Shown here one piece after another: positions 35,578 through 45,706 of a stretch of 64,000 bases of DNA. The translations under genes were made by a program, and so were the position numbers. Positions within the stretch are counted from its first letter, which is position 1. Each line of letters opens with the position of its first letter. Below the pieces are notes generated by a model. It had not been told where the DNA came from. It saw nothing but the letters and a program-made list of their open reading frames with translations, and did not search any database. This DNA comes from Algoriphagus aquaeductus. Lineage in GTDB: Bacteria > Bacteroidota > Bacteroidia > Cytophagales > Cyclobacteriaceae. The DNA is taken from NCBI RefSeq assembly GCF_003253485.1, contig NZ_QKTX01000010.1, positions 1 through 64,000 of the forward strand. The letters are read 5' to 3'.

Positions 35578-36261
35578 AAGTATCAGTTCAGTGAATTTTT
35601 CCATCCCCACGGTGGCCTTTTCCTGGATTACCATAAGTCTTGAATCCAGTCGGATATCGGGTCTTACTGGGTCAATCAGGTATTTGGGTGTGAGGGACGG
35701 GACAAAATCGATCAGGCTCGCTGCTGGATATACCTGCAGAGAAGTTCCCAGCACCAAAAATAAGTCCGCCGTTTTAGTCAGTTCCATTGCAGGCAACATC
35801 ATGGGGACAGCTTCTCCAAACCAAACAATAAAGGGCCTGAGTTGACTTCCTTTTTCACATTTGTCTCCTTCTTTAATTTCCCAATGATCCATCTCGTAAA
35901 TCAACTTGGGATCTACCGTGCTTTGGGATTTGTTGAGCTCCCCGTGGAGGTGAAGGACATTGGATGAACCGGCACGCTCGTGCAGGTCATCCACATTTTG
36001 AGTGATGATGTGTACCTCCAAATGCTTTTCCAGGGCTGCTAAGGCGAGGTGGGCAGCGTTGGGCTGGCATTCCCGGGCTTGTTTCCTTCGTTGGTTGTAG
36101 AATTCCAAAACCAAGGTGCGGTTTTTTCTCCAGCCATCAGGGGAGGCGACTTCCATTACATCATGGTTTTCCCAGAGGCCATTGGAATCACGAAAGGTGC
36201 GAATGCCGCTTTCGGCAGAAACTCCTGCGCCGGTAAGGACGACAAGTTTTTTTCTAGACAT
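35566..36261 (-). CDS. cobB: Sir2/CobB-like NAD-dependent protein deacylase
   Basis: 231 residues from ATG 36261 (MSRKKLVVLTGAG); the upstream open frame to 36351 lacks family features. NAD-binding motif GAGVSAESGI at 11-20, TQNVDDLH near 88, catalytic His106 in HLHGEL. Tyr55-x-x-Arg58 (YNQRR) matches the class III pair that binds succinyl or malonyl groups, so desuccinylation is likely. Of the four zinc-binding cysteines of classical sirtuins only one Cys remains in the expected stretch (residues 110-140), so the zinc site is probably lost. Single gene. Confidence 0.88.
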   Translation of the reverse strand: MSRKKLVVLTGAGVSAESGIRTFRDSNGLWENHDVMEVASPDGWRKNRTLVLEFYNQRRKQARECQPNAAHLALAALEKHLEVHIITQNVDDLHERAGSSNVLHLHGELNKSQSTVDPKLIYEMDHWEIKEGDKCEKGSQLRPFIVWFGEAVPMMLPAMELTKTADLFLVLGTSLQVYPAASLIDFVPSLTPKYLIDPVRPDIRLDSRLMVIQEKATVGMEKFTELILSQL

Positions 36262-36337
36262 GGTTGAAATGAATCGGAATTGGAATTTAGAATAAATTGA
36301 ATGGAACAGATAAATTATTTGGTTAAAACCCAAAGAC

Positions 36338-36467
36338 TTAATTACCTCCATCAGTTTCCCCCAGCTAAAGCTGGAGGCAATTCAAAAATTAGCAAATAAA
36401 TCTATGAACAGGAATATGGCTTTAGCCCATTCAATTGATGAATAAAAAATCCCTTAGGCTATAGCCC
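36338..36467. repeat. REP-like palindromic intergenic element
   Basis: CCAGCT/AGCTGG hairpin (36361-36374) is set within outer arms AATTACCTCC (36340-36349) and GGAGGCAATT (36373-36382). Further on are GGCTTTAGCC (36418-36427) and the perfect palindrome GGCTATAGCC (36457-36466). Nothing codes here. Confidence 0.65.
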
Positions 36468-36500
36468 AAAAAAACAAAACCGACCCTTTTCAGGATCGGT
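36468..36500 (-). terminator. Intrinsic terminator of topA
   Basis: On the minus strand ACCGATCC, 6-base loop, GGGTCGGT, then TTTGTTTTTTT: an 8-bp stem directly after the topA stop. Confidence 0.85.
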
Positions 36501-36506
36501 TTAGGA

Positions 36507-38834
36507 TTACTTTTTCTTAGCGGGGAATTTCCCTTTTTTCTTCCCGGCCTCTGGCTGGGCTTCAATAATCTCGACTGTTTCCGCATAGGTCAATTCTTCC
36601 GCGACTTTTCCTTTCGGAATTTTGAAGTTGTTTTTGCCAAACTTGATGTAGGGTCCCCATCGGCCATTTAGAATCTGGATTTCAGGATTTTCGTCAAAGG
36701 CCTTGATGTGTTTATTGGCGTCGGCTTCCCGTTTGGCTTGAATCAATTCGATGGCCTCTGATTCGGTAATTGCAAGAGGGTCTTGCCCTTTCTGGAGGGA
36801 GTAAAACGCATTGTCATGGCGGATGTATGGGCCGAATCGACCAATGGCTGCAGTCATTTTTTTGTCCTCGAAAAAGCCGACTTCTCGCGGTAATTTGAAC
36901 AGCTCCAAGGCATCTTCCATGGTCACATTTTCGATAAACTGACCTTTTTTCAAGCTGGCAAACTGTTTGTCTTCGTCCTCATTTTCACCGATTTGCACCA
37001 AAGGCCCAAACCTTCCCAAACGGGCATAGACATTCTTTCCGGAATCCGGATGCTGACCGATCAGCCGACTGGAGTTAACTTCCTGTCTGGATACCTGCTC
37101 GGTCTCTTCTACGCTGTGGTGGAACTTACCGTAGAATCCATCGATCATGTCTTGCCAGTCTTGTCCTCCAGCTGCAATTTCATCGAATTCCTTTTCCACT
37201 TTCGCAGTAAAATTGAAGTCGATCACGTTTGGAAAATGCTCAACCAGGAAGTCATTGACTACCATGGCGATGTTGGTAGGGAAGAGTTTGTTTTTCTCCG
37301 CGCCGGTATTTTCAGTCTTGGCCGATTCTTTGAATTTGCCACCCGAAATAGTCATCTCCACATAATTCCGAGGAGTACCTTCTCGGGATTCCTTGACCAC
37401 ATAATCTCTCTTTTGAATTGTGGAAATGGTAGGTGCGTAGGTGGAAGGGCGCCCAATGCCAAGTTCTTCCAATTTCTTTACCAATGAAGCTTCCGTGTAT
37501 CTCGGTGCAGGACGGCTGAAGGTTTCTTTGCCCTTCATTTCCCTGAGGGACAGGTTCTGACCGATAGCTAGTGGAGGCAATAGCGATTTGTTGCCTTCTT
37601 CGTCGTCTTCCGGTTCTTCATCTGTATCCTCTAGGTATACCTTAAGAAAACCGTCAAACTTGATGATTTCACCGGTAGCTACCAGGTTTTGTGGGGAATT
37701 GGAGATATCGATGGTAATGGTAGTTCGCTCGAGTTCGGCATCCGACATCTGGGAGGCAATGGCCCGCTTCCAGATCAGTTCATAAAGGCGCTGCTCGTTT
37801 CGGTCTCCACTTACCTGATTTTTGGAAAAATCTGTAGGCCTGATCGCTTCGTGAGCTTCCTGGGCGCTTTCATTTTTGGTGGAATACTGTCGTGATTTGT
37901 GGTACTGAGGGCCAAAGGAATCTTCGATGGCATTTTTAGCAGCAGCCAAGGCATCTTGTGATAAGTTGGTGCTGTCGGTACGCATATAGGTGATCTTTCC
38001 TGCTTCGTAAAGCTTCTGAGCGACCGACATGGTTTGGGCTACAGAGAAGTAGAGCTTTCTGGAAGCTTCCTGCTGTAAAGTAGAAGTGGTAAAGGGAGCA
38101 GCAGGAGACTTTTTCGCAGGTTTCTTTTCGAGATTTCCTACGGAGAAAGTCGCCTCCAGGCAATTTTTCAGGAATTCTTCGGCTTCTGCTTTGGTCTCGA
38201 ATTTCTTTGGGAGTTCGGCTTGGAAACTTTTTCCCTCAACTTCGAAAATGGCAGTGATGCGAAAAGAGGATTTGGCTTTGTGACCTTCAATTTCCCGCTC
38301 GCGCTCCACAATCAGACGGACAGCCACGGATTGTACCCGACCTGCCGAGAGTCCCGTTTTGATTTTTTTCCAAAGGATAGGAGATAGTTCAAAACCCACC
38401 AAGCGATCCAAAATCCGTCTTGCTTGCTGTGCATTTACCAAATCGTAGTCAATCCCACGGGGATTTTCGATAGCCTTGGTAATGGCATTTTTGGTGATTT
38501 CGCGGAATACAATCCGTTTGGTATGCTGATCATCCAATTTTAGCACTTCTTTCAAATGCCAGGAGATCGCTTCTCCCTCACGGTCATCGTCACTTGCGAG
38601 ATAGACCGTTTCGGCATCTTTGACTAAAGATTTTAGATTTTTGATCACCTCCCGTTTATCGGGGGTGACTTCATAGGTAGGTTTGAAGCGGTTTTTGATA
38701 TCTATCGCTTTATCGCCTTTGGGTAAGTCCCGTACGTGACCGTAGCTGGAGACTACTTTGAAATCCTTGCCCAGATAACCTTCGATGGTTTTTGCCTTGG
38801 CAGGGGATTCGACGATGACAACATTTTTAGACAT
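36507..38834 (-). CDS. topA: DNA topoisomerase I
   Basis: A 775-residue type IA topoisomerase that relaxes negative supercoils. The Toprim domain begins VIVESPAKAKTI and has the DDREGE acidic triad near residue 110. The active-site tyrosine is in YMRTDSTNLS near residue 295. Instead of zinc-finger repeats the C-terminus has several RFGPYI/RWGPYIKFG repeats (about 610-760), the usual form in Bacteroidota, ending in a Lys-rich tail. It is transcribed alone, with a promoter candidate at 38877-38908 and a terminator after it. Confidence 0.97.
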   Translation of the reverse strand: MSKNVVIVESPAKAKTIEGYLGKDFKVVSSYGHVRDLPKGDKAIDIKNRFKPTYEVTPDKREVIKNLKSLVKDAETVYLASDDDREGEAISWHLKEVLKLDDQHTKRIVFREITKNAITKAIENPRGIDYDLVNAQQARRILDRLVGFELSPILWKKIKTGLSAGRVQSVAVRLIVEREREIEGHKAKSSFRITAIFEVEGKSFQAELPKKFETKAEAEEFLKNCLEATFSVGNLEKKPAKKSPAAPFTTSTLQQEASRKLYFSVAQTMSVAQKLYEAGKITYMRTDSTNLSQDALAAAKNAIEDSFGPQYHKSRQYSTKNESAQEAHEAIRPTDFSKNQVSGDRNEQRLYELIWKRAIASQMSDAELERTTITIDISNSPQNLVATGEIIKFDGFLKVYLEDTDEEPEDDEEGNKSLLPPLAIGQNLSLREMKGKETFSRPAPRYTEASLVKKLEELGIGRPSTYAPTISTIQKRDYVVKESREGTPRNYVEMTISGGKFKESAKTENTGAEKNKLFPTNIAMVVNDFLVEHFPNVIDFNFTAKVEKEFDEIAAGGQDWQDMIDGFYGKFHHSVEETEQVSRQEVNSSRLIGQHPDSGKNVYARLGRFGPLVQIGENEDEDKQFASLKKGQFIENVTMEDALELFKLPREVGFFEDKKMTAAIGRFGPYIRHDNAFYSLQKGQDPLAITESEAIELIQAKREADANKHIKAFDENPEIQILNGRWGPYIKFGKNNFKIPKGKVAEELTYAETVEIIEAQPEAGKKKGKFPAKKK

Positions 38835-38876
38835 AAAAGAGGAAGTTGTAGACCCTGTCGGTCTTTCTTGAAAGGC

Positions 38877-38908
38877 TAAAAATAGACGGCATTGTTTTCT
38901 CCTCCAAA
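38877..38908 (-). promoter_or_regulatory. Candidate topA promoter
   Basis: On the minus strand TTTG (38908-38905), 20 bases, then TATTTTTA (38884-38877): good -33, one mismatch in TAnnTTTG. The leader would be about 35 bases. Confidence 0.45.
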
Positions 38909-38937
38909 TAATATAAAATTACAGGGTGTGCAGTTGG

Positions 38938-38971
38938 TTTGATTTTTGGGGAAATCGATCAGGTATTTTTA
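38938..38971 (+). promoter_or_regulatory. Candidate sixA promoter
   Basis: TTTG (38938-38941), 22 bases, TATTTTTA (38964-38971), 16 bases before the ATG. Confidence 0.35.
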
Positions 38972-38987
38972 GTAAATCCATGATTCA

Positions 38988-39455
38988 ATGAAACAATTAA
39001 TTCTTTTAAGGCACGGAGAGGCAGGCTTTTCTGATGGAGTGGACTTCCAAAGGCAGTTGACCTCAAAAGGAAAAGACCAACTTCATAAATTGGGAACAAT
39101 TCTGAAAGAACGGGAAATGGAAATAGATTTGATGTATTGTTCCTCGGCAACTAGAACCAGGGAGACCGCGGAGATCATCAAATCCTATTTACCGATTCGT
39201 GAGGAAGTGTATGAGAAAGAAATCTATGCCGCCAATTTGGAAATCCTCCTCCAAATTTTAGAAAATACTCCTAAAAGTATCCATACCTGCCTTTTAATCG
39301 GTCACAATCCGACTATCAGTTTGCTATTGTCTCATCTGACTACAGGCAATTATGTCGGATTGCAGCCCGGAATGATGGCTATACTGGAAATCGAAGTTCA
39401 GGAGTGGTACATGGTAGGAATGAATACCGCGCTATTGAGAGAGCTGTTGAAGTGA
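38988..39455 (+). CDS. sixA: SixA-like histidine phosphatase
   Basis: 155 residues of the histidine phosphatase superfamily. The catalytic motif is LLRHGEA (His9, Arg8), with SSATRTRETAE (second arginine) and LLIGHNPT (second histidine near residue 105). This is the short SixA form that removes phosphate from phosphohistidine in signalling proteins such as ArcB or the nitrogen PTS. The true target here is unknown. It is a lone + strand gene that ends 4 bases from the convergent sugar-kinase gene. Confidence 0.88.
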   Translation: MKQLILLRHGEAGFSDGVDFQRQLTSKGKDQLHKLGTILKEREMEIDLMYCSSATRTRETAEIIKSYLPIREEVYEKEIYAANLEILLQILENTPKSIHTCLLIGHNPTISLLLSHLTTGNYVGLQPGMMAILEIEVQEWYMVGMNTALLRELLK

Positions 39456-39459
39456 GTGG

Positions 39460-40338
39460 TTATCGGATTTCCCGATGAACTTCCTCTTCAGAATATTTTG
39501 GGGTTGCCCCCTTTTTGGTTGCAACAAATCCCCCTAGTTTACAGGCAAAATCAAGGATTTCTTCAGGATTTTTTTCTTCCAGATACATTTTGATAAATCC
39601 ACTCAAAAAAGCATCTCCTGCACCAATCGAATCCTGAAAGGCCACTTTATACCCCGGATGCTCGATAATTTTCCCTTTCTGATAGATCATGGCTCCTTTG
39701 GATCCTCGTGTCACACAGATGATTTCCATGGGGAAATGCTGATCTAAGTGAAAACAAAGCCCTTCGATGCTGGGATCAGTGCCAAAGTAGTCAGCAAAAA
39801 TCTCCAACTCATCCTCATTGATTTTGAGGATATCTGCATACCCGAGAAGTGTCTCGATAACTTCAAAATCATAAAAGGGAGGTCGGAGATTGGCATCAAA
39901 AATCCGTAAGGTTGGGTGGTGTAACAGTTTGATGAGGGTTTTCAGACTTTCCGGATTTCGTACTCCCAAGGTTCCAAATACAAAGGCATCCGCATCTTCT
40001 ACTGCCCGATCCAATTCTTCCGACCATTCGATGAAGTCCCAGGCTACCGGGGAGACAATGGTGTATTTGATGTTTTCGGGATCGGAAGTGTCCACGAGCA
40101 CCTTAGAGGTTTCATGGTCTGTTTTGGTCTGTATCAGATCAAGAGGAAGATTGAATTCTTGGAGAAATCCGAGAAGTTTTTCCCCTTCTTCATCCGCACC
40201 AACTGCAGAAATAAGACGGGAGTTTAATCCCAATTGATGGAGATTCAAGGCCACATTCATGGGGGCACCACCAGCGACAGGGCCGGTAGGCAGACAATCC
40301 CAAAGCATTTCCCCGAAGATGACGACGTGATCACGCAT
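39460..40338 (-). CDS. PfkB-family sugar kinase, fructokinase-like
   Basis: 292 residues. N-terminal GGAPMNVALNLHQLG near residue 22 is the sugar-binding PfkB signature, and GAGDAFLSGF near 245 carries the catalytic Asp and anion hole. The cytoplasmic enzyme phosphorylates a sugar with ATP. The gene begins 8 bases inside the end of the sugar-transporter gene, so uptake and phosphorylation are co-expressed. Fructose is the most likely substrate by similarity; other hexoses or ribose are possible. Confidence 0.88.
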   Translation of the reverse strand: MRDHVVIFGEMLWDCLPTGPVAGGAPMNVALNLHQLGLNSRLISAVGADEEGEKLLGFLQEFNLPLDLIQTKTDHETSKVLVDTSDPENIKYTIVSPVAWDFIEWSEELDRAVEDADAFVFGTLGVRNPESLKTLIKLLHHPTLRIFDANLRPPFYDFEVIETLLGYADILKINEDELEIFADYFGTDPSIEGLCFHLDQHFPMEIICVTRGSKGAMIYQKGKIIEHPGYKVAFQDSIGAGDAFLSGFIKMYLEEKNPEEILDFACKLGGFVATKKGATPKYSEEEVHREIR

Positions 40339-41674
40339 GTTTTTTCTGTAAGTCTTGTTGAATTTCTTCCAAAGATCGGCCTTTGGTTTCTGGCATTTTC
40401 AGCATCACCCAAAGCAATTGAATCACCATCATCACACAGAAAAAGGTAAAAATATAACCCGGTCCAAAGCTATTGGCAAAGAATGGGAAGACATTGGCGA
40501 TGACGGCTGCCAAAATCCAATGGGTAAACGAACCCAAGGATTGACCCGAAGCCCTCAGCTCATTGGGAAACATCTCAGAGATAAACACCCAGATCACTGA
40601 ACCTTGCCCAACTGCATGGGAAGCGATAAATCCGAAGACAAAGATCGGCAGCCAAAAGGCAGGAATCCCGGGGCCAAGGAAATTGTAAGCCATCAGACTG
40701 AGTGAAATGATGTAACCAAAGGAACCGATATACATGAGTTTTTTCCGTCCCAATCGGTCAATCAAATAAAGACCGAAAAACGTGGCAAAAAGGTTGACCA
40801 AACCGATTCCGATGGTGGAAATCAGGGCGTTTTCTGTGGAGATCCCGGCCATTTCGAAGATTCTTGGAGCAAAATAGATGATCGCATTGATACCAGAGAC
40901 TTGGTTGAAAAAGGCAATCATCACCGCTAGCATGGTGCTGGAGAAAAACCGTTTGTTGAAAAGCGCTCCAAATCCTGCATTTTGCTTCATGCTTTTTTCT
41001 TCCTCAATGGCCAGTCGGATGGCCTCATCTACTCCGTCAGGGTCGGTTCGGGTAAGAATTTCTCTGGCTTTCTTCAGTTCGTTAAACTTAGCGATCAACC
41101 AACGCGGACTTTCAGGAATGCTAAAAATCATCACGCTATAGATCAAGGCTGGAATTGCCTCTACGCCCAGCATCCATCGCCAATCTTCGGGAAGTCCGGC
41201 TGTGCCGATCAGGTAGTTGGACACATAGGCCATCACGATGCCGAACACGATGTTGAACTGATAAAGGGCCACCAAAAGCCCACGGTTTTTGGCAGGAGCG
41301 ATTTCGGAAATGTACATCGGTGCCACTACTGAAGAAGCACCAACTCCCAAACCGCCTAAAAACCTAAACAAGGTAAATGAGGTGATATCCCATGCTACAG
41401 CAGAGCCTAATGCAGAGACAAAGTAGAATAAACCAATCCAAAGCAAGCTTTTCTTTCTCCCAAACCGATCCGCGGGAATTCCTCCAAAGAGCGCTCCGAT
41501 CACCGTTCCATAGAGAGCCGATGCAATCGCCAATCCATGAATCCAGTCGCTGAGTTGCCAGATTTCTTGAATATCCCGCTCTGCTCCGGAGATGACAGCG
41601 GTGTCGAATCCAAACAAAAAGCCGCCCAATGCGGCTGTGATCGAAACAAAAAAGGCGTAGTTTTTAGAGGACAT
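40331..41674 (-). CDS. Sugar-porter family MFS transporter
   Basis: 447 residues with 12 membrane helices. The sugar-porter signatures are intact: GFDTAVISGAE in helix 1, DRFGRKK after helix 2, PESPRWL after helix 6, and DRLGRKK in the second half; PETKGRSLEE ends the last loop. It moves a monosaccharide, usually with H+. It is coupled (8-base overlap) with the downstream kinase gene. A promoter candidate lies 28-57 bases upstream. Confidence 0.92.
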   Translation of the reverse strand: MSSKNYAFFVSITAALGGFLFGFDTAVISGAERDIQEIWQLSDWIHGLAIASALYGTVIGALFGGIPADRFGRKKSLLWIGLFYFVSALGSAVAWDITSFTLFRFLGGLGVGASSVVAPMYISEIAPAKNRGLLVALYQFNIVFGIVMAYVSNYLIGTAGLPEDWRWMLGVEAIPALIYSVMIFSIPESPRWLIAKFNELKKAREILTRTDPDGVDEAIRLAIEEEKSMKQNAGFGALFNKRFFSSTMLAVMIAFFNQVSGINAIIYFAPRIFEMAGISTENALISTIGIGLVNLFATFFGLYLIDRLGRKKLMYIGSFGYIISLSLMAYNFLGPGIPAFWLPIFVFGFIASHAVGQGSVIWVFISEMFPNELRASGQSLGSFTHWILAAVIANVFPFFANSFGPGYIFTFFCVMMVIQLLWVMLKMPETKGRSLEEIQQDLQKKHA

Positions 41675-41701
41675 AGAGGCGATTGAGGGTCTAATGCCTT
41701 A

Positions 41702-41731
41702 CTAAACTAAGGAGAAGGTTTAGATTTCAAA
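41702..41731 (-). promoter_or_regulatory. Candidate promoter of the sugar transporter-kinase pair
   Basis: On the minus strand TTTG (41731-41728), 18 bases, TAGTTTAG (41709-41702); one mismatch from TAnnTTTG. Confidence 0.4.
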
Positions 41732-41858
41732 ACAGGGTGATTCGTTTCAGACCCAACAAAAAGCGAATCAATCGATTTCCAACCCGAAAAAAAATACCGG
41801 CCGCCAAATAAAATTCTGTTTTTTCCCATTCGGAAAATCCCGAGCAGGTGAAATTCCT

Positions 41859-41866
41859 TATATTCG
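41859..41866 (+). promoter_or_regulatory. Possible -7 element before icmF
   Basis: TATATTCG differs from TAnnTTTG at one base and lies 66 bases before the start codon; no clear -33 element. Confidence 0.25.
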
Positions 41867-41931
41867 CAGGCACAGAAACATAACCCATTTCTGATCCATT
41901 TGTACCCAAAATCGAATACAAACCCAAAGTC

Positions 41932-44900
41932 ATGACTTTACCAACTGAGATTTACAAACCCAAAAACCACATCCGAATCGTGACCGCCGCCTCGCTTTTT
42001 GACGGACACGATGCAGCGATCAACATCATGCGCCGGATCATCCAATCCACGGGCTGTGAAGTGATTCACCTTGGTCACAACCGATCCGTGCAGGAAATCG
42101 TCGAGTGCGCCATTCAGGAAGATGTACAGGCCATAGCGATTACTTCCTATCAAGGCGGTCATGTGGAGTTTTTCAAGTACATGTATGATCTGCTCAAGGA
42201 GAAAGGTGCGGGACATATCAAAATTTTCGGAGGAGGAGGAGGAACCATTCTGCCGGAAGAAATCAAAGAATTGCATGGCTATGGGATCACCCGAATCTAT
42301 TCTCCTGACGACGGACGAGCCATGGGCTTACAGGGAATGATCAATGACTTGGTTTCTGCCTGTGATTTTCCTGTAGGAGATCAAGTGTCCGCTGATTTTG
42401 TTTTGGATAAAAGTGAAAAAGGAAGTGTGGCGCGAGCCATTTCTGCTTTTGAAAACTTCCCAGAGCAATCTGCTACGCTTTTGGAAAAAATCCGAAAAGC
42501 CAGCCAAAGCAGCAAAACCCCGGTTTTGGGAATCACGGGAACTGGTGGAGCGGGTAAATCTTCCCTGGTAGATGAATTGGTCAGAAGATTTATCATCGAC
42601 TTTGAGGATAAAAATCTGGCGATCATCTCCGTAGATCCTTCTAAAAGAAAAACCGGTGGAGCGCTCTTGGGTGACCGAATCCGTATGAATTCCATCAATC
42701 ATCCCCGTGTATTCATGCGTTCCTTGGCTACTCGTCAGTCTAATTTGGCATTGTCCAAGTACGTTCAGGATGCCGTGGATACAGTAAAGGCGGCTGGATT
42801 TGACTTAGTGATTTTGGAGACTTCGGGTATCGGTCAGTCAGACACAGAGATCATCGAGCACTCAGACATTTCGCTTTACGTGATGACTCCCGAGTACGGG
42901 GCGGCTTCCCAGTTGGAAAAGATCGATATGCTGGACTTTGCCGATGTGATCGCGCTCAACAAGTTTGACAAGCGTGGAGCACTCGATGCCATCCGCGATG
43001 TCAAAAAACAATACAAACGTAATCACAACCTTTGGGACATTGCCGATGAGGATATTCCTGTTTTCGGGACCATCGCTTCCCAGTTCAATGACCCCGGGAT
43101 GAATCAGCTGTATCGGGCAGTCATTGCCAAGGTCAATGAAAAATTCTCCGGACTGGAAAGTTCCTTCGAACTTACCGCAGGTACTTCGGAGAAAATCTAT
43201 ATCATCCCACCTGCCCGTACCCGCTACCTCAGCGAGATTACCGAGGTCAACCGTCACTATGACAAGTGGGTGGAGGAGCAGAAGGAAATCGCTCAGCAAC
43301 TCTACTCCATCAAAAAGTCCATGGAAGCGATCCAATCCACCAAAGTGGAGGATAAGGATCGACTGATCAAGGAACTTCAAGAGGTATATGGGCAAGTTGA
43401 GCTCAACCTCGATCCGAAAAATAAAAAATGGCTGGAAGAATGGCCGGCTGAGGCCGCTCGCTATTCCGATGATTACTATGTATTCAAAGTCCGTGACAAG
43501 GAACTTAAAGTTCAGACCTACAGCACTTCCTTGGCTAATTCCCGAATTCCAAAAGTGGCTTTGCCGAAGTATGAAGCTTGGGGAGAATTGCTGAAATGGG
43601 GTTTGAGAGAAAATGTTCCCGGACAGTTTCCCTACACTTCAGGCGTATTTCCATTTAAGCGGGAAGGGGAAGATCCAACCCGAATGTTTGCAGGAGAGGG
43701 TGGGCCGGAGCGAACCAACAAACGCTTCCACTACGTGTCCAAAGCAATGCCTGCCAAGCGACTTTCCACGGCTTTTGACTCGGTGACTTTGTATGGAGAA
43801 GATCCCGATTACCGTCCGGATATCTATGGCAAAATCGGCAACTCAGGCGTGAACGTCTGCTGCCTGGACGATGCCAAGAAGTTGTATTCCGGCTTCAATC
43901 TCGTCGATCCGATGACTTCTGTTTCCATGACCATCAATGGTCCTGCGGCCACCATGACGGCCTTCTTCATGAATGCGGCCATCGATCAGCAGTGTGAGGT
44001 GTACATCAAAGCCAATGGATTGGAAGGGGAAGTCGAAGCCAAAATCGAAGCCATTTATAAAGAAAAAGGTCTTCCAAGACCGAGATACAATGCCCCGATT
44101 CCGGAAGGTAATGATGGGTTGGGCTTGATGCTTCTCGGGGTGACCGGCGATCAGGTACTTCCAAAAGACGTGTATGAAAAGATCAAAGCCGACACCATTT
44201 CCAAAGTAAGGGGAACAGTGCAGGCGGACATCTTGAAAGAAGATCAGGCGCAGAACACCTGTATTTTCTCCACGGAGTTTTCCCTTCGCTTGATGGGGGA
44301 TGTGCAGCAGTATTTCATCGAAAACAAAGTCAGAAACTTCTACTCCGTTTCCATTTCCGGCTACCATATCGCAGAGGCAGGTGCCAATCCGATCACCCAA
44401 TTGGCTTTGACGCTTTCCAATGGATTTACTTACGTGGAATACTACGTGTCCCGAGGAATGAACATCAATGACTTTGCGCCAAACCTTTCCTTCTTCTTCT
44501 CCAATGGCATCGATCCGGAGTACTCGGTCATCGGTCGGGTGGCAAGGAGAGTTTGGGCTAAGGCGATGAAGCTGAAATATGGTGGAAATGAGCGTTCGCA
44601 AATGCTCAAATACCATATTCAAACTTCCGGCCGCTCGCTTCATGCGCAGGAAATCGACTTCAACGATATCCGAACCACGCTTCAGGCCTTGTATGCGATC
44701 TACGACAACTGTAACTCGCTACACACCAATGCTTACGATGAAGCAATCACCACGCCTACGGAAGCATCGGTTCGTCGAGCGATGGCCATCCAGTTGATCA
44801 TCAATAAGGAGTTGGGATTGGCGAAAAATGAGAATCCGCTTCAAGGTTCGTTTATCATAGAGGAGTTGACTGACTTGGTAGAAGAGGCGGTTTATGTCGA

Positions 44901-45309
44901 GTTTGACCGAATCACCGAAAGAGGGGGCGTGCTGGGCGCAATGGAGACCATGTATCAGCGTGGCAAAATCCAGGAGGAAAGCTTGCACTATGAAATGCTC
45001 AAGCACACCGGAGAGTATCCGATTATCGGGGTGAATACTTTCTTATCGAGCGAAGGTTCGCCGACAGTCACTCCGGGTGAAGTCATCCGTGCTACCATTG
45101 AGGAAAAAGAAGCGCAAATCATGACATTAAGGAACCTTCATGAAGCTTATGCAGGTTTGGAAAAAGATCAACTGATGTCACTGCAGAAGGCTGCGATTCA
45201 CAATGAAAATGTCTTTGAAAAGCTGATGGAAGCGGCGAAGTATTGTTCACTGGGTCAGATTACTCATGCCTTGTATGAGGTAGGTGGGCAGTATCGAAGG
45301 AATATGTGA
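41932..45309 (+). CDS. icmF: Fused isobutyryl-CoA mutase IcmF (B12-dependent, with G-protein chaperone domain)
   Basis: 1125 residues, the full length of IcmF. Residues 12-145 bind cobalamin; His26 in FDGHDAA is the lower axial ligand. Residues about 195-420 are the MeaB-like GTPase, with Walker [10 protein letters not shown] at 203-211. The remainder is the acyl-CoA mutase TIM barrel with [16 protein letters not shown] catalytic sequence ([14 protein letters not shown]). The enzyme interconverts isobutyryl-CoA and n-butyryl-CoA (and sometimes pivalyl/isovaleryl-CoA) using adenosylcobalamin, with GTP-driven cofactor loading and repair. It serves valine or branched-chain and fatty acid metabolism. 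Single gene. Confidence 0.95.
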   Translation: MTLPTEIYKPKNHIRIVTAASLFDGHDAAINIMRRIIQSTGCEVIHLGHNRSVQEIVECAIQEDVQAIAITSYQGGHVEFFKYMYDLLKEKGAGHIKIFGGGGGTILPEEIKELHGYGITRIYSPDDGRAMGLQGMINDLVSACDFPVGDQVSADFVLDKSEKGSVARAISAFENFPEQSATLLEKIRKASQSSKTPVLGITGTGGAGKSSLVDELVRRFIIDFEDKNLAIISVDPSKRKTGGALLGDRIRMNSINHPRVFMRSLATRQSNLALSKYVQDAVDTVKAAGFDLVILETSGIGQSDTEIIEHSDISLYVMTPEYGAASQLEKIDMLDFADVIALNKFDKRGALDAIRDVKKQYKRNHNLWDIADEDIPVFGTIASQFNDPGMNQLYRAVIAKVNEKFSGLESSFELTAGTSEKIYIIPPARTRYLSEITEVNRHYDKWVEEQKEIAQQLYSIKKSMEAIQSTKVEDKDRLIKELQEVYGQVELNLDPKNKKWLEEWPAEAARYSDDYYVFKVRDKELKVQTYSTSLANSRIPKVALPKYEAWGELLKWGLRENVPGQFPYTSGVFPFKREGEDPTRMFAGEGGPERTNKRFHYVSKAMPAKRLSTAFDSVTLYGEDPDYRPDIYGKIGNSGVNVCCLDDAKKLYSGFNLVDPMTSVSMTINGPAATMTAFFMNAAIDQQCEVYIKANGLEGEVEAKIEAIYKEKGLPRPRYNAPIPEGNDGLGLMLLGVTGDQVLPKDVYEKIKADTISKVRGTVQADILKEDQAQNTCIFSTEFSLRLMGDVQQYFIENKVRNFYSVSISGYHIAEAGANPITQLALTLSNGFTYVEYYVSRGMNINDFAPNLSFFFSNGIDPEYSVIGRVARRVWAKAMKLKYGGNERSQMLKYHIQTSGRSLHAQEIDFNDIRTTLQALYAIYDNCNSLHTNAYDEAITTPTEASVRRAMAIQLIINKELGLAKNENPLQGSFIIEELTDLVEEAVYVEFDRITERGGVLGAMETMYQRGKIQEESLHYEMLKHTGEYPIIGVNTFLSSEGSPTVTPGEVIRATIEEKEAQIMTLRNLHEAYAGLEKDQLMSLQKAAIHNENVFEKLMEAAKYCSLGQITHALYEVGGQYRRNM

Positions 45310-45706
45310 GGCAGTTGGAAGAGGGAAGACGGGAGACCGAAGAAGAGCCCTTCGAACCAAGAAGCTAGACTTTAGAGGCAAGACGTTAGACAAAAGAAAC
45401 TAGGCACTTGGTGCTCGAAATAATAATGAGTCAGGTTTGAGTGCTGCTTCTGGAGAAGCAGCACAACCAAGAGCTTGAAGAAGGGAAACTTAAGGTGTGA
45501 GATTTCGGAATTGGGATATTTGATTTCGGATGTATTGAATTTCAAGTCTCACGTAATTTGAAATAGTTTATTCCTAAATAAAAAAAGTAATGTCGGAGTT
45601 TAATCTTGGAGTAAAAGTTTCGAGTTTCAAAAAAAATCCGAAATCCGAAATCAAAATTCCGACATCAAAAATGTCGTAAACCGTAATTCAAAAATCGTAA
45701 ATCCAC
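45310..45706. repeat. Word-like intergenic repeats with an 11-bp perfect hairpin
   Basis: No gene is seen. 45441-45464 is a perfect hairpin: GTGCTGCTTCT, GG, AGAAGCAGCAC. The surroundings are built of recurring words: AGACTTTAGAGGCAAGACG and GACAAAAG near 45367-45395, then AATCCGAAATCCGAAATC and TCGTAAATC-type words at 45630-45705. GACAT/ATGTC makes a small hairpin near 45660. Confidence 0.75.

Noticed and set aside
42862-44643. Long minus-strand frames opposite icmF
   Set aside because: They are shadows of the strongly conserved icmF gene on the other strand.
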